Positions 9,147 through 19,326 of a stretch of DNA of 64,000 bases are shown piece by piece. The notes beneath the pieces were generated by a model. That model did no database searches. It was not told the origin of the DNA and worked only from the letters and a program-made list of their open reading frames with translations. The stretch is from Mycobacterium sp. SMC-8 (lineage in GTDB: Bacteria; Actinomycetota; Actinomycetes; Mycobacteriales; Mycobacteriaceae). Each line of letters begins with the position of its first letter. Within the stretch, counting starts at the first letter, position 1. The position numbers and the translations under genes were made by a program. The stretch lies in the NCBI RefSeq assembly GCF_025263565.1, contig NZ_CP079865.1:4712001-4776000 (forward strand), in the 5' to 3' direction.

Positions 9147-11045
9147 CTATGCCGGATCTGTGAGTCGCTCGAGCCGCCACTGGCCGTCGCCGACCAGCGC
9201 CAACCGCCTGTGATGAAACGGCGCCACCGAGTCGCGGTGGCTCACGCTGACCACGATCGTGTCGGGCAACTGGGTGCGCAGCACCCGGTAGAGCGTCTGC
9301 TCCAGACCCTCGTCCATCGCCGAGGTGGACTCGTCGAGGAACACCGTCCTCGGTTTCGCGACCAGGATGCGGGCGAACGCGATGCGTTGCTGCTCGCCGA
9401 CCGACAGCACCTTGGCCCAGTCCTGCTCGTCGTTGAGCCGGATGACCAGGTTGGGCAGCGCGACATCGAGCAGGGCCTGCTGGATCACCGTGTCGTCGAA
9501 TGTGCCCGACGGCTGTGGGTAGGACACCACCGTGCGCAGGTCGCCCACCGGGAAGTACGGCAGCTGCGGGACGAACATCGCCTCGTCGCGGCCGTCGGGC
9601 AACAGCACCCGGCCCGACGCGTACGGCCACATTCCGGCCAGGCTCTGCACGAGGACCGACTTGCCGATCCCGGACGGCCCGGTGATCACCAGCGCCTCAC
9701 CGGTCCGCACCTGCAGGTCGAGGGTGCGTACCAGCGGGGTGCCGTCCGGTTTGCGCACCTCGACGCCTTCCACCGCCAGCGCGCCGTCGTCGGAGTGCGC
9801 CGTGCTGACCGCCGTGAACGTGCCCGCCCTGGTGTTCTGGTCGACCAGTCCGTCGAGCCGGATGATCGCCGCCCGATAGCTCGCGAACTGGTCGTAGGCG
9901 TTCCGGAAGAACGACAGGGAATCGTGGATCGCGCCGAACGCGTTCGACGACTGCCACACGTCGCCGAACGTGATGCGGCCCGCGAACAGGCCCTGCGCCT
10001 GCACGAGCCACGGCAGCGGGTTGATGGTCTGGCTCACCGACACGTTCCAGCCGAAGTAGAGCATCATGCGGTTCAGCCAGCGACGGTAGTTGGCCATCAC
10101 CGCGTCCAGCCGACCCTTGAGCACCGACTGTTCGGCCGGCTCGCCGCGGTACAGCGCGATCGCGGCGCCGGCGTCGCGCACCCGCACCAGCGCGTAGCGG
10201 AAGCCCGCGTTGCGCAGTTCGTTGATGTAGCTGAGCCGGATCAGCGGGCGTCCGATGGCGAACGCGATGATCGTGGCCACCAGCACGTAGATGACGACGA
10301 TCCAGAACAGCGCGCGCGGCAGCGTCAGCCCGCCGAGCGTGACCGGTTCGGACAGTCGCCACAGGATCGGGCCGAACGACAGCACCGACAGCACGGCCTC
10401 CACGGCGCCGAACAGCAGGGTGTTGCCGGAGTTGTAGATCGGATTGTTCGGCGTGCCCCCGACGCCGGCCGTGAACACGTCGATGTCCTGCTGGATCCGC
10501 TGGTCCGGGTTGTCGATGGGCCGGCCGGCGAACTGTGCGCGGTAGTAGGCGAGGTCGCCGAGCCAGTCGTCGATGAAGCGCCGGCTCAGCCAGATCCGCC
10601 ACCGCATCATGAACCGCTGGGTGAGGTACATGTCGGCCAGCAGCCGGACCACGAAGCACACCGCCAGCACGGCAAAGACCCGCATCGATGCCCAGAAGCC
10701 GGCGACACCGCTGTTCATGCCGCCCTGGAACGCCACCTGCAGCGAGGTGAACAGGTCGTTGACGTAGTAGGTCAGCAGCACGTTCAACCGGACCGACACG
10801 ACGACCGACAGCAGCAGCAGCGCGAACATCAGCCAGACCACCGCGCTGCGCCGTCCGGTGAAGTAGCCGCCCGTGACGCGCCAGAACTGACGCCCCCACT
10901 GGGTGAAATGGGCCAGCAGGGCCAGGATCACCAGCAGCGACACCGCGGTCAGCGCAAACGTGGTGCCGATCCACGACAGCGAATGCAAGAACTCGCGGCC
11001 CCAGTCGAGGGTCGGGCGGAACGTCTGGGTGTCAACGGTGTCCAC
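9147..11045 (-). CDS. SbmA/BacA-like ABC transporter, fused permease and ATPase (Rv1819c-like)
   Basis: This is a 632-residue half-transporter with an N-terminal membrane domain of about six helices (residues ~25-310) of the SbmA/BacA type, recognisable by the long helix with [13 protein letters not shown]. The C-terminal ATPase has Walker A GPSGIGKS with Lys462, signature [15 protein letters not shown] and Walker [16 protein letters not shown]. It should act as a homodimer in the cytoplasmic membrane. In M. tuberculosis the corresponding Rv1819c imports vitamin B12 and peptide antibiotics such as bleomycin. It is intact, unlike the paralogue 45 nt downstream, so it probably supplies the function. 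It diverges from secA2 across a 138-nt spacer (11046-11183) that must hold both promoters. The start codon at 11045-11043 is ATG. Confidence 0.88.
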   Translation of the reverse strand: MDTVDTQTFRPTLDWGREFLHSLSWIGTTFALTAVSLLVILALLAHFTQWGRQFWRVTGGYFTGRRSAVVWLMFALLLLSVVVSVRLNVLLTYYVNDLFTSLQVAFQGGMNSGVAGFWASMRVFAVLAVCFVVRLLADMYLTQRFMMRWRIWLSRRFIDDWLGDLAYYRAQFAGRPIDNPDQRIQQDIDVFTAGVGGTPNNPIYNSGNTLLFGAVEAVLSVLSFGPILWRLSEPVTLGGLTLPRALFWIVVIYVLVATIIAFAIGRPLIRLSYINELRNAGFRYALVRVRDAGAAIALYRGEPAEQSVLKGRLDAVMANYRRWLNRMMLYFGWNVSVSQTINPLPWLVQAQGLFAGRITFGDVWQSSNAFGAIHDSLSFFRNAYDQFASYRAAIIRLDGLVDQNTRAGTFTAVSTAHSDDGALAVEGVEVRKPDGTPLVRTLDLQVRTGEALVITGPSGIGKSVLVQSLAGMWPYASGRVLLPDGRDEAMFVPQLPYFPVGDLRTVVSYPQPSGTFDDTVIQQALLDVALPNLVIRLNDEQDWAKVLSVGEQQRIAFARILVAKPRTVFLDESTSAMDEGLEQTLYRVLRTQLPDTIVVSVSHRDSVAPFHHRRLALVGDGQWRLERLTDPA

Positions 11046-11183
11046 CGCCCGGCGACCCCCCTCCGCATGCGATCCGGCTTGCGGCGAAGTTACCGCAGGT
11101 GCTCGCGCCCAGGGGAGACCCGCCGGGCAGGCTGGCGGAGGTCACGGCGGAATCATGCGCGCGAGGCCAAGTACCGTGATCCT

Positions 11184-13529
11184 GTGGCACGCACCTCCTC
11201 CAAGAAGGACTCCCCGAAGACCGGTCGGCTGTCGGGCCGTTTCTGGAAGCTGCTCGGCGCCAGCACCGACAAGGACCAGTCCCGGTCGATGGCTCAGGTG
11301 CACAAGGCGACCGAGTTCGACGCCAAGGCCGCCGACCTCGACGACGACCAGCTGCGCAAGGCCGCCAGACTGCTCGAGTTGGACGACCTCGCCGACTCCG
11401 CGGACATCCCGCAGTTCCTGGCGATCGCCCGCGAGGCGTCCGAACGCACCACCGGGCTGCGTCCCTTCGACGTGCAGTTGCTCGGGGCCCTGCGGATGCT
11501 GGCCGGCGACGTCGTCGAGATGGCCACCGGCGAGGGCAAGACGCTGTCCGGCGCGATCGCCGCGGCCGGCTACGCGCTGGCCGGGCGTAGCGTGCACGTG
11601 ATCACGATCAACGACTACCTGGCTCGCCGCGACGCCGAATGGATGGGTCCCCTGATCGAGGCGATGGGCCTGAGCATCGGCTGGATCACCGCCGAATCCA
11701 CCGCCGCCGAGCGCCGGGCCGCCTATCGGTGTGACATCACCTACGCGTCGGTCAACGAGGTCGGGTTCGACGTGTTGCGCGATCAGCTCGTCACCGATGT
11801 CGAGGACCTCGTCTCCCCGAACCCCGACGTGGCGCTGATCGACGAAGCCGACTCGGTGCTCGTCGACGAGGCGCTGGTACCGCTGGTGCTGGCGGGCACC
11901 AGCCATCGCGAGACCCCGCGGGTGGAACTGATCCGCCTGGTCGGTGAGCTGGACGAGAACACCGACTACGCCACCGACAACGACAGCCGCAACGTGCATC
12001 TGACCGAGGCCGGCGCACGGAAGATCGAGGCGGCCCTCGGCGGCATCGATCTGTACTCCGAGGAGCACGTCGCCACCACGCTGACCGAGGTGAATGTCGC
12101 GCTGCACGCCCACGTGCTGCTGCAGCGCGACGTGCACTACATCGTCCGCGACGATGCGGTGCACCTGATCAACTCGTCCCGCGGCCGCATCGCGACCCTG
12201 CAGCGCTGGCCCGACGGGTTGCAGGCCGCGGTCGAGGCCAAGGAGGGCATCGAGACCACCGAGACCGGCGAGGTGCTCGACACCATCACGGTGCAGGCGC
12301 TGATCAACCGGTATCCGCGGGTCTGCGGGATGACCGGCACCGCGCTGGCCGCCGGTGAGCAGCTGCGCCAGTTCTACAAGCTGGGCGTCTCACCGATCCC
12401 GCCCAACAAACCCAACATCCGCGAGGACGAGACCGACCGGGTGTACGTCACGATCGCGGCGAAGAACGACGCCGTCGTCGAGCACATCGCCGAGATCCAC
12501 CAGACCGGGCAGCCGGTGCTGGTCGGCACCCGCGACGTCGCCGAGTCCGAGGACCTGCACGAGCGTCTGGTCAAGGCCGGGGTTCCTGCGGTGGTGCTGA
12601 ACGCCAAGAACGACGCCGAGGAGGCGGCCGTGATCGCCGAGGCCGGCAAGCTCGGCGCGGTGACGGTGTCCACGCAGATGGCCGGGCGCGGCACCGACAT
12701 CCGGCTCGGCGGTTCAGGCGAGGAGGACCACGATCGGGTCGCCGAGCTGGGCGGCCTGCATGTGATCGGCACCGGCCGGCACCACACCGAGCGGCTGGAC
12801 AACCAGCTGCGCGGGCGGGCGGGCCGGCAGGGCGATCCCGGCACCTCGGTGTTCTTCTCCAGCTGGGAGGACGACCTGGTGGTGTCGCATCTCGACGACA
12901 ACAAGCTGCCGCTGGAGTGCGACGAGAACGGCCGCGTCCTGAGCCCGAAGGCGGCGACGCTGCTTGAGCACGCCCAGCGGGTCGCCGAGGGCCGGCTGCT
13001 CGACGTGCACGCCAACACGTGGCGCTACAACCAGCTCATCGCCCAGCAGCGGGCCATCCTGGTCGAGCGCCGAGACAACCTGCTGCGCACCACAACCGCG
13101 CGCGACGAGATCGCCGAGCTGTCCCCGCAGCGCTACCAGGAGATCAAGACCAGGCTGGGCGAGGATGCCGACGCGCAGCTGGAGAAGAGCTGCCGGCTGA
13201 TCATGCTCTACCACCTCGACCGGGCCTGGGCCGACCACCTGGCGTTTCTTGCTGACATCCGGGAGAGCATCCACCTGCGCGCGCTGGGCCGGCAGAACCC
13301 GCTCGACGAGTTCCACCGGATGGCAGTCGACGCGTTCGCGTCGCTGGCCGCCGACGCGATCGAGGCCGCGCAGCAGACCTTCGAGACCGCGCCGTCGATC
13401 GAGGACGAGCCCGGAGTCGACCTGTCCAAGCTGGCCCGGCCGACGTCGACGTGGACCTACATGGTTCACGACAATCCGCTGGCCGACGACACCCTGTCGG
13501 CCCTGAGCCTGCCCGGGGTGTTCCGCTAG
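11184..13529 (+). CDS. secA2: Accessory Sec translocase ATPase SecA2
   Basis: This second, specialised SecA of actinobacteria drives export of a small protein subset, mostly proteins without a classical signal peptide, through the SecYEG channel. The encoded protein has 781 residues, close to other mycobacterial SecA2 proteins and shorter than housekeeping SecA1. Walker A ATGEGKT carries Lys119, and the DEAD-type Walker B is IDEADS (Asp220). Further helicase motifs are [23 protein letters not shown] and [10 protein letters not shown]. The C-terminal end [12 protein letters not shown]...LSLPGVFR is characteristic of mycobacterial SecA2, and the zinc-binding tail of SecA1 is absent. The open frame runs back to 9210, but homology begins at GTG 11184 (VARTSSKK). 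It is followed 10 nt later by pgsA2, as in M. tuberculosis; no ilvG precedes it here. Confidence 0.96.
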   Translation: MARTSSKKDSPKTGRLSGRFWKLLGASTDKDQSRSMAQVHKATEFDAKAADLDDDQLRKAARLLELDDLADSADIPQFLAIAREASERTTGLRPFDVQLLGALRMLAGDVVEMATGEGKTLSGAIAAAGYALAGRSVHVITINDYLARRDAEWMGPLIEAMGLSIGWITAESTAAERRAAYRCDITYASVNEVGFDVLRDQLVTDVEDLVSPNPDVALIDEADSVLVDEALVPLVLAGTSHRETPRVELIRLVGELDENTDYATDNDSRNVHLTEAGARKIEAALGGIDLYSEEHVATTLTEVNVALHAHVLLQRDVHYIVRDDAVHLINSSRGRIATLQRWPDGLQAAVEAKEGIETTETGEVLDTITVQALINRYPRVCGMTGTALAAGEQLRQFYKLGVSPIPPNKPNIREDETDRVYVTIAAKNDAVVEHIAEIHQTGQPVLVGTRDVAESEDLHERLVKAGVPAVVLNAKNDAEEAAVIAEAGKLGAVTVSTQMAGRGTDIRLGGSGEEDHDRVAELGGLHVIGTGRHHTERLDNQLRGRAGRQGDPGTSVFFSSWEDDLVVSHLDDNKLPLECDENGRVLSPKAATLLEHAQRVAEGRLLDVHANTWRYNQLIAQQRAILVERRDNLLRTTTARDEIAELSPQRYQEIKTRLGEDADAQLEKSCRLIMLYHLDRAWADHLAFLADIRESIHLRALGRQNPLDEFHRMAVDAFASLAADAIEAAQQTFETAPSIEDEPGVDLSKLARPTSTWTYMVHDNPLADDTLSALSLPGVFR

Positions 13530-13539
13530 GTTTACCTGC

Positions 13540-14121
13540 ATGGACCACGCTCCCGTGCGTGACCGGGTGTTGACGGTGCCCAACGCTTTGTCGGTGATCC
13601 GGCTGGTGCTGGTCCCGGTGTTCCTGTGGCTGCTGATGGTCGAGGCGACCGGGTGGGCGGTCGCGGTGCTGATGTTCAGCGGAGTGTCCGACTGGGCCGA
13701 CGGCAAGATCGCCAGGCTCTTCGACAACCAGTCGTCCCGGCTCGGCGAGCTGCTGGATCCGCTGGTCGACCGGATCTACATGATCGTCGTTCCGGTCGCC
13801 ATGGCGTTGGCCGGAGTCATCCCGTGGTGGGTGGTGGCGCTGCTGCTCGGGAGAGATCTGGTGCTGGCCGGCACGCTGCCGGTGCTGCGCAGCCGCGGAT
13901 TGTCAGCGCTGCCGGTCACCTACATCGGCAAGGCCGCCACGTTCGCGCTGATGTCCGGGCTGCCGCTGGTGCTGCTCGGCCAGTTCGACGCCCAGTGGAG
14001 CAGGGTGGTTCTCGCGATCGGGTGGGGGTTCCTGATCTGGGGTCTGGCGATGTACCTGTGGTCGGGGGTGCTGTACCTGATTCAGGTCGGGATGGTCCTG
14101 AAGGTGATGCCACGGCCATGA
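13540..14121 (+). CDS. pgsA2: CDP-alcohol phosphatidyltransferase (PgsA2/Rv1822-like)
   Basis: This is a membrane enzyme of 193 residues with several hydrophobic helices. The family motif DG-xx-AR-x9-G-xxx-D-xxx-D is complete: Asp51, Asp54-Gly55, Ala58-Arg59, Gly69, Asp73 and Asp77. The family transfers a phosphatidyl group from CDP-diacylglycerol to an alcohol, producing phosphatidylglycerol phosphate or cardiolipin-type lipids. The M. tuberculosis gene at this place (Rv1822) carries the name pgsA2, but its acceptor is not firmly established, so the exact lipid product is open. The ATG at 13540 lies 10 nt after secA2, and its stop overlaps the next gene's ATG (ATGA at 14118-14121). This points to one transcript from secA2 onward. 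Confidence 0.9.
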   Translation: MDHAPVRDRVLTVPNALSVIRLVLVPVFLWLLMVEATGWAVAVLMFSGVSDWADGKIARLFDNQSSRLGELLDPLVDRIYMIVVPVAMALAGVIPWWVVALLLGRDLVLAGTLPVLRSRGLSALPVTYIGKAATFALMSGLPLVLLGQFDAQWSRVVLAIGWGFLIWGLAMYLWSGVLYLIQVGMVLKVMPRP

Positions 14122-15005
14122 GCACGCTGGGGGGATTCGACTCGTCCGGACGGAACACGCACGAAGCGGGCGGGCCGACGCGCATTCCGGTGCCGTCGCT
14201 GCTGCGCTCGCTGCTCACCGAGCACCTCGACCCCGGCTACGCCGCGGCCGCGCAGTCCGGCGCGCCGCGCCGGCGGTCTTCCGACGCGCTGTGGCAGGTG
14301 CTCGCCGCCGTGCTGGTCGCCGCGGTGTTCGCGCTGGCCTGGGCGCAGGCCAGGGACACCGCACCCGGCGTGCGCGAGACCCAGCAGGTACTGGCGGGCA
14401 GCGTGCGCTCCGCGGAGGCCGCCACCGACGCGGTCGCGGCGCAGCGCGACGAGCTGACCCGCCAGGTGAACGCCGAACGGCGCAGCCGGCTGGAGGGGGA
14501 CGCCACCGGACGCCGGCTGCTCGGTGAACTCGACGAGGCCAATGTCGCCGCCGCGGCCGTACCGGTGATCGGGCCGGGATTGACCCTCACGGTGACCGAC
14601 CCGGGTATGTCGCCCAACCTCACCGATGTCTCCAAACAGCGCGTGGCGGGCAGCAGGCAGGTGATCCTGGACCGGGACCTGCAGCTGGTCGTGAACTCGC
14701 TGTGGGTCAGCGGGGCCGAAGCCATCTCGGTCGGCGGCGTGCGTATCGGGCCAAATGTGACGGTCCGCCAGGCCGGGGGCGGGATCCTCGTCGACAATCA
14801 GCCGGTCTCGAGTCCGTATGAGATCCTCGCGGTGGGGCCACCGAACGCCATGGCGGACAGCTTCGACCGCAGCGCGGGCCTGCAGCGGCTACGGCTGCTG
14901 GAGACGTCCTACGGGGTGGTGGTCAACGTCTCCCAGGGCGACGGTCTGGTGCTGCCGGCCGGCTCGGTCCGCGACATCAACTTCGCTGAACAGATGGGGT
15001 CCTAG
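14118..15005 (+). CDS. DUF881 membrane-anchored protein (Rv1823-like)
   Basis: This 295-residue protein has one transmembrane helix near residues 60-75 ([17 protein letters not shown]) after a disordered cytoplasmic N-terminus. A short coiled-coil ([26 protein letters not shown]) follows, then the extracytoplasmic DUF881 domain with [12 protein letters not shown] and a closing [20 protein letters not shown]881 proteins are widespread in Gram-positive bacteria, resemble the B. subtilis YlxW/YlxX proteins near division genes, and have no settled biochemical function. The ATG at 14118 overlaps the pgsA2 stop. The gene ends directly against the small basic protein gene and is paired with a second DUF881 gene beyond it, as in M. 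tuberculosis (Rv1823-Rv1825). Confidence 0.88.
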   Translation: MSTLGGFDSSGRNTHEAGGPTRIPVPSLLRSLLTEHLDPGYAAAAQSGAPRRRSSDALWQVLAAVLVAAVFALAWAQARDTAPGVRETQQVLAGSVRSAEAATDAVAAQRDELTRQVNAERRSRLEGDATGRRLLGELDEANVAAAAVPVIGPGLTLTVTDPGMSPNLTDVSKQRVAGSRQVILDRDLQLVVNSLWVSGAEAISVGGVRIGPNVTVRQAGGGILVDNQPVSSPYEILAVGPPNAMADSFDRSAGLQRLRLLETSYGVVVNVSQGDGLVLPAGSVRDINFAEQMGS

Positions 15006-15338
15006 TTGATCGGAATCGTCGCTCTGGTCGTCGGAATCGTGCTCGGTGTGGTGTTCCATCCCGACGTCCCCGAGTTCGTCCAGCCGTACCTGCCGATCGC
15101 GGTGGTCGCCGCGCTCGACGCGGTGTTCGGCGGGCTCCGGGCCTACCTGGAGGGCATCTTCGATTCGAAGGTGTTCGTGGTGTCCTTCGTGTTCAACGTG
15201 CTCGTGGCCGCGCTGATCGTCTACGTCGGTGACCAGCTCGGCGTCGGCACCCAGCTCACGACCGCGATCATCGTCGTCCTCGGGATCCGGATCTTCGGCA
15301 ATGCCGCGGCACTGCGGCGCAGGTTGTTCGGTGCCTGA
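15006..15338 (+). CDS. Small basic protein Sbp-like (DUF1290; Rv1824-like)
   Basis: This 110-residue membrane protein has three hydrophobic segments: the N-terminal IGIVALVVGIVLGVVF, a middle segment, and a C-terminal IIVVLGIRIFGNAAALRRRLFGA. It contains the family-typical LDAVFGGLRAYLEGIFDSKVF segment. It matches the Sbp/DUF1290 family found between two DUF881 genes in mycobacteria and next to division genes in Bacillus. The function is unknown; a cell-envelope or division role is inferred from this context. The start is a TTG at 15006, immediately after the previous stop codon (15003-15005). This unusual start is supported because the family's conserved sequence begins at exactly this residue. 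Confidence 0.88.
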   Translation: MIGIVALVVGIVLGVVFHPDVPEFVQPYLPIAVVAALDAVFGGLRAYLEGIFDSKVFVVSFVFNVLVAALIVYVGDQLGVGTQLTTAIIVVLGIRIFGNAAALRRRLFGA

Positions 15339-15340
15339 CG

Positions 15341-16105
15341 ATGACTGAGCACGGCCGCCACGAATTCCCGCCCGGTGCCGAGCCGCGGTCGGGCAGGAGC
15401 GGACGCCCGCAGCGCGTCTTCGGGGTCCTGGCCGTCCTGTTGTGCCTGCTGCTCGGCGTCGGGATCGCCACCCAGGTGCAGCAGACCGATTCCGGCGACT
15501 CGCTGGAGACCGCCCGACCGGCCGACCTGGTGGTGCTGCTGGACTCGCTGCAGCAGCGAGAAGCCGCGCTGAACACCGAGGTCGCCGATCTACAGCAGAC
15601 GCTGAACGAACTGCAGACCTCCGGCAGTGACGACCAGGCCGCGATCGAGAACGCCCGGTCCCGGCTGGCGGCGCTGTCGATCCTGATCGGCACCGTCGCC
15701 GCGACCGGTCCGGGTGTGACGTTGACCATCACCGACCCCGCGCGCGGCGTGGCCGCCGAGACGATGCTCGACGTGATCAACGAATTGCGCGCGGCCGGCG
15801 CGGAGGCGATGGAGATCCGCGGCGAGCACAACGGCCAGCAAGTCACGGTCCGGGTCGGGGTCGGCACCTGGGTGGTCGGCAGTGCTGGGTCGCTGATCGT
15901 CGACTCCACCACGATGGGCCCCGTGTACTCGGTGATCGCGATCGGGGATCCGCCCACCCTGGCCGCTGCGATGAACATCCCGGGCGGCGCGATGGACAGC
16001 GTCGAACGCGTCGGAGGCACGATGGTGGTACAACAGTCCGGCCGGGTGGACGTGACCGCCTTGCGGCAACCGAAACCGCGCCAATACGCTCAGCCCGTCA
16101 AATGA
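15341..16105 (+). CDS. DUF881 membrane-anchored protein (Rv1825-like)
   Basis: This is the second DUF881 protein of the cluster, 254 residues. A Pro/Arg-rich cytoplasmic start is followed by a transmembrane helix near residues 27-43 (VFGVLAVLLCLLLGVGIAT). A coiled-coil (LDSLQQREAALNTEVADLQQTLNEL) leads to the DUF881 fold with GPGVTLTITDPARG and SVIAIGDPPTL. Like its partner it probably sits in the membrane with the domain outside. It begins 2 nt after the small basic protein gene, so it is part of the same unit. The family has no established activity; an envelope-assembly or division role is only suggested by gene neighbourhood. Confidence 0.87.
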   Translation: MTEHGRHEFPPGAEPRSGRSGRPQRVFGVLAVLLCLLLGVGIATQVQQTDSGDSLETARPADLVVLLDSLQQREAALNTEVADLQQTLNELQTSGSDDQAAIENARSRLAALSILIGTVAATGPGVTLTITDPARGVAAETMLDVINELRAAGAEAMEIRGEHNGQQVTVRVGVGTWVVGSAGSLIVDSTTMGPVYSVIAIGDPPTLAAAMNIPGGAMDSVERVGGTMVVQQSGRVDVTALRQPKPRQYAQPVK

Positions 16106-16126
16106 CCTTCCCGACCAAGGAGCCCC

Positions 16127-16522
16127 GTGAGCGAGATCCCCGCCGACCTGTCCTACACCGCTGAACACGAGTGGGTGCAGCAGACCGGCGACGACACGGT
16201 GCGTGTCGGCATCACCGACTACGCACAGTCCGCCCTGGGCGATGTGGTGTTCGTGCAGCTGCCCGACGTGGGCACAGAGGTGACGGCCGGCGAGTCGTTC
16301 GGTGAGGTGGAGTCGACGAAATCGGTGTCGGATCTCTACGCCCCGATCACCGCGAAAGTCGTTGCGGTCAACGGTGACCTGGAGAGCAACCCGCAGCTGG
16401 TCAACTCGGATCCGTACGGCGGGGGCTGGCTGGTTGAACTGCAGGCCGAGGCCGGCACCCTGCAGGGTGACCTGGCAGGTCTGCTCGACGCGGAGGGCTA
16501 CCGCGCCCACGCGACGGACTGA
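16127..16522 (+). CDS. gcvH: Glycine cleavage system H protein
   Basis: GcvH carries the lipoyl arm that shuttles the aminomethyl group between the P, T and L proteins of the glycine cleavage complex in the cytoplasm. The protein has 131 residues, the standard length. The lipoyl-lysine motif [15 protein letters not shown] puts the modified lysine at residue 65, and the N-terminal YTAEHEWV and C-terminal [10 protein letters not shown] motifs are both present. The GTG at 16127 follows AAGGAG at 16117-16122. The matching P protein gene lies 3 kb downstream (19575-22424). No gcvT or gcvL gene is visible in the window, so the complex is split around the genome, as in M. tuberculosis. Confidence 0.96.
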   Translation: MSEIPADLSYTAEHEWVQQTGDDTVRVGITDYAQSALGDVVFVQLPDVGTEVTAGESFGEVESTKSVSDLYAPITAKVVAVNGDLESNPQLVNSDPYGGGWLVELQAEAGTLQGDLAGLLDAEGYRAHATD

Positions 16523-16678
16523 GGTCTTGTTAGGGTCGTTCAGACAGGCTGGGACGCGACGTGCGGATCCAGCAGTGGTGGACACAATGCGGTCGTATGC
16601 GCGGTACGGTCGACACCAGCGGCGCATCGGCCGGGGGTCTGGCCGGATACCGCCACGGCAGCCAGTGAGGAGCAGCGG

Positions 16679-17152
16679 GTGACGGACAAGGACTTCAATA
16701 CCGGGGCCGATTCTGACGAAGTCACCGTGGAGACCACATCGGTGTTCCGCGCCGACTTCCTCAACGAGCTCGACGCTCCGCCCGCCGCAGGCGGCGACAG
16801 CGCGGTCTCGGGAGTAGAAGGCCTGCCGGCCGGTTCGGCGCTGCTGGTCGTCAAGCGCGGCCCGAACGCCGGGTCGCGGTTCCTGCTCGACCAGCCCACC
16901 ACGTCGGCGGGCCGCCATCCCGACAGCGACATCTTCCTCGACGACGTCACCGTCAGCCGCCGGCACGCGGAGTTCCGGCTGGAGGGTGGCGAGTTCCAGG
17001 TCGTCGACGTCGGCAGCCTCAACGGCACCTACGTCAACCGGGAGCCGGTCGACTCGGCCGTGCTGGTCAACGGTGACGAGGTGCAGATCGGTAAGTTCCG
17101 TCTGGTGTTCCTGACCGGACCGAAGGGCGCCGACGGCGGCGCATCCGAATGA
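16679..17152 (+). CDS. garA: FHA-domain metabolic regulator GarA
   Basis: GarA (OdhI in corynebacteria) binds and regulates 2-oxoglutarate-using enzymes: alpha-ketoglutarate decarboxylase/dehydrogenase and glutamate dehydrogenase. The Ser/Thr kinases PknB and PknG switch it off by phosphorylation. The protein has 157 residues. The N-terminal phospho-motif VETTSVF provides Thr19 and Thr20. The forkhead-associated domain follows with GRHPDSD, VSRRHAEF and SLNGTYVN, the residues that contact phosphothreonine. The GTG at 16679 follows GAGGAGCAG about 6 nt upstream. The 156-nt gap before it probably holds a separate promoter. Its position after gcvH is conserved in mycobacteria. Confidence 0.96.
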   Translation: MTDKDFNTGADSDEVTVETTSVFRADFLNELDAPPAAGGDSAVSGVEGLPAGSALLVVKRGPNAGSRFLLDQPTTSAGRHPDSDIFLDDVTVSRRHAEFRLEGGEFQVVDVGSLNGTYVNREPVDSAVLVNGDEVQIGKFRLVFLTGPKGADGGASE

Positions 17153-17175
17153 GTGACTGCGCCCGGTAAGCACCG

Positions 17176-17919
17176 ATGACGCAACCCGACACACCGGCAC
17201 TGCGCGGGATGTCGATCGGCGTTGTGCTGGATCTGCTCCGCGACGAGTTTCCCGATGTCACGATTTCCAAGATCCGTTTCCTGGAGTCGGAGGGTCTTGT
17301 CACGCCCGAGCGGACCGCGTCCGGGTACCGGCGCTTCACCGCCTACGACTGCGCGCGGCTGCGCTTCATCCTGACCGCGCAGCGGGACCAGTACCTGCCG
17401 CTGAAGGTCATCAAGGCCCAGCTCGACGCGCAACCCGACGGGGAACTGCCCCGGCCCGGATCCGCATATGCGACACCGCGTCTGGTGCCGGTGGGTCAGG
17501 AGACGACGGAGACCGCCGTGGCAGCCGGCCCCGCCCTGGTGCGCCTGAGCCGCGAGGATCTGCTGGAGCGCTCCGGCGTGGGCGAGGAACTGCTGGGCGC
17601 ACTGCTCAAGGCCGGCATCATCACCCCGATCTTCAAGGGTGGCGGCACCTCGTTCTTCGACGAGCACTCCGTGGTGATCGCCCAGTGCGCGCGCGCCCTG
17701 GCCGATTACGGTGTCGAGCCGCGTCATCTGCGCGCGTTCCGTTCGGCCGCCGACCGGCAGTCGGACCTGATCGCTCAGATCGCCGGCCCGGTGGGCAAGG
17801 GCGGCAAGGCCGGAGCCCGGGACCGCGCCGACGACCTGGCCCGCGAGGTGGCTGCCCTGGCGATCACGTTGCACACGTCACTGATCAAGTCGGCGGTACG
17901 CGACGTTCTGGATCGCTGA
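17176..17919 (+). CDS. ftsR: MerR-family regulator FtsR (Rv1828-like)
   Basis: This 247-residue DNA-binding protein has an N-terminal MerR winged helix-turn-helix ([23 protein letters not shown], then [13 protein letters not shown] at residues ~12-60). A C-terminal region follows with [18 protein letters not shown] and a closing [22 protein letters not shown]. It matches Rv1828, whose corynebacterial orthologue FtsR activates ftsZ. It lies 23 nt after garA, so readthrough is possible. The downstream BFN gene has its own -10-like hexamer. Confidence 0.92.
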   Translation: MTQPDTPALRGMSIGVVLDLLRDEFPDVTISKIRFLESEGLVTPERTASGYRRFTAYDCARLRFILTAQRDQYLPLKVIKAQLDAQPDGELPRPGSAYATPRLVPVGQETTETAVAAGPALVRLSREDLLERSGVGEELLGALLKAGIITPIFKGGGTSFFDEHSVVIAQCARALADYGVEPRHLRAFRSAADRQSDLIAQIAGPVGKGGKAGARDRADDLAREVAALAITLHTSLIKSAVRDVLDR

Positions 17920-17923
17920 GGAC

Positions 17924-17929
17924 TAGACT
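17924..17929 (+). promoter_or_regulatory. Candidate -10 element (TAGACT) for the bifunctional nuclease gene
   Basis: TAGACT, which fits the mycobacterial -10 pattern TANNNT, lies 5 nt after the ftsR stop and 40 nt before the ATG at 17969. The same hexamer precedes the glycine riboswitch. No convincing -35 element was found, which is common for mycobacterial promoters. The assignment rests on motif and position only. Confidence 0.4.
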
Positions 17930-17968
17930 CGAGCCACGAGTTCGTCGGCGTGCGGAGGGTAGGCACAC

Positions 17969-18463
17969 ATGGGTGAGGTTCGTGTGATCGGCATTCGCGT
18001 TGAGCCGCCTCAGAACCAGCCTGTCCTGCTGTTGCGGGAGTCCAACGGTGACCGGTATCTGCCGATCTGGATCGGGCAGTCCGAGGCGGCTGCGATCGCC
18101 CTCGAACAGCAGGGCGTCGAGCCGCTGCGGCCGATGACGCATGACTTGTTCCGCGATGTGATTGCCGCGCTTGGGCATTCGCTCAAAGAGGTGCGCATCG
18201 TGGATCTGCAGGAAGGCACCTTCTACGCGGACCTGATCTTCGACCGTGACATCAAGGTCTCAGCGCGTCCGTCTGATTCGGTGGCGATCGCGCTGCGCGT
18301 CGGCGTGCCGATCTATGTCGAGGAGGCCGTGCTGGCCGAGGCGGGGCTGCTGATTCCCGACGAGACCGACGAGGAGTCCGGCGGCGGGGTGCGCGAGGAC
18401 GAGGTGGAGAAGTTCAAGGAATTCCTCGACAGCGTGTCACCCGACGATTTCAAGGCGACCTGA
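17969..18463 (+). CDS. Bifunctional nuclease domain protein (DUF151; Rv1829-like)
   Basis: This 164-residue cytoplasmic protein of the BFN/DUF151 family is nearly entirely made of the conserved domain: VIGIRVEPPQNQPVLLL, the family-typical YLPIWIGQSEAAAIA and a C-terminal acidic tail (ETDEESGGGVREDEVEKF). Plant relatives have DNase and RNase activity. The Thermotoga structure is known, but the bacterial role is unclear. Conserved position between two MerR genes suggests a link with the neighbouring regulators. The ATG at 17969 follows CGGAGGGTAGG. The gap of ~210 nt after it precedes the next MerR gene. Confidence 0.9.
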   Translation: MGEVRVIGIRVEPPQNQPVLLLRESNGDRYLPIWIGQSEAAAIALEQQGVEPLRPMTHDLFRDVIAALGHSLKEVRIVDLQEGTFYADLIFDRDIKVSARPSDSVAIALRVGVPIYVEEAVLAEAGLLIPDETDEESGGGVREDEVEKFKEFLDSVSPDDFKAT

Positions 18464-18675
18464 CCGCAGCGCTGATCTTGGTCACGGATGCGTCTCGTCG
18501 CGTTCGACACGCGGGCCGGGTTTTCTGAAACGCCGAAACAGGACGCCATACTTGGTCCCGACGGGCAGTCATCCAACGCCGTCAAGCGTATGCTCGAACG
18601 AGGTTCGGGCAGGGTGTAAGCAGGGGTTGAGTGCGCCCACGCAGGTCAGAGTTCGATCGGCGAGAGGATTCGCAA

Positions 18676-19299
18676 GTGGGAGACACGCCACGCCAGGAGC
18701 AACTGGACCTGACCACCGGCTCTGTGCAGGCGGACGATCTTCCCCGCGTCACCGGCGAGCCGGTCCAGGCCGGTCTGTTTCCTGACGACTCCGTGCCCGA
18801 CGAGCTCGTCGGCTACCGCGGGCCCAGCGCCTGCCAGATCGCCGGCATCACCTATCGTCAGCTCGACTACTGGGCCCGTACCTCGCTGGTGGTGCCCTCG
18901 ATCCGCGGCGCCGCCGGGTCGGGCAGCCAGCGGCTGTACTCCTTCAAGGACATCCTGGTCCTCAAGATCGTCAAGCGGCTGCTCGACACCGGTATCTCGT
19001 TGCACAACATCCGCGTCGCGGTCGATCATCTGCGTCAGCGCGGTGTCCAGGATCTGGCAAACATCACGCTGTTCTCCGACGGCACCACGGTGTACGAGTG
19101 CACATCGGCAGAAGAAGTGGTCGACCTGCTTCAAGGCGGCCAGGGCGTGTTCGGCATCGCGGTGTCCGGCGCGATGCGTGAGCTGACCGGCGCCATCGCC
19201 GACTTCCCCGGCGAGCGCGCCGACGGCGGCGAGTCGATCTCGGCGCCGGAGGACGAGTTGGCGTCCAGGCGTAAGCACCGGGATCGGAAAATAGGCTGA
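18676..19299 (+). CDS. MerR-family transcriptional regulator (Rv1830-like)
   Basis: This is about 207 residues with a central MerR helix-turn-helix at residues ~40-110 (YRGPSACQIAGITYRQLDYWARTSLVVPS, then QRLYSFKDILVLKIVKRLLDTGISL). The rest contains VFGIAVSGAMRELTGAIADFP and a basic end (RRKHRDRK). Placing the MerR domain after an acidic N-terminal extension matches Rv1830, a regulator linked to growth and division in mycobacteria. The GTG at 18676 with GAGAGG 8 nt upstream is preferred, but another GTG in frame at 18631 would add 15 residues. Downstream begins the riboswitch leader of gcvP, so the gene probably ends its transcript before it. Confidence 0.87.
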   Translation: MGDTPRQEQLDLTTGSVQADDLPRVTGEPVQAGLFPDDSVPDELVGYRGPSACQIAGITYRQLDYWARTSLVVPSIRGAAGSGSQRLYSFKDILVLKIVKRLLDTGISLHNIRVAVDHLRQRGVQDLANITLFSDGTTVYECTSAEEVVDLLQGGQGVFGIAVSGAMRELTGAIADFPGERADGGESISAPEDELASRRKHRDRKIG

Positions 19300-19304
19300 G
19301 CGGG

Positions 19305-19310
19305 TAGACT
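19305..19310 (+). promoter_or_regulatory. Candidate -10 element for the gcvP riboswitch transcript
   Basis: TAGACT lies 6 nt after the MerR stop codon and about 20 nt before the first glycine aptamer. A transcript starting just downstream would begin almost at the aptamer. No clear -35 element is visible. This is assigned from motif fit and position only. Confidence 0.45.
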
Positions 19311-19326
19311 CGCTCGCGCATCGCCG

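Noticed and set aside
9210..11183. In-frame upstream extension of secA2 across the ABC transporter
   Set aside because: The ABC transporter on the minus strand has every ATPase motif here; secA2 homology begins at GTG 11184, so the upstream frame is an open shadow.
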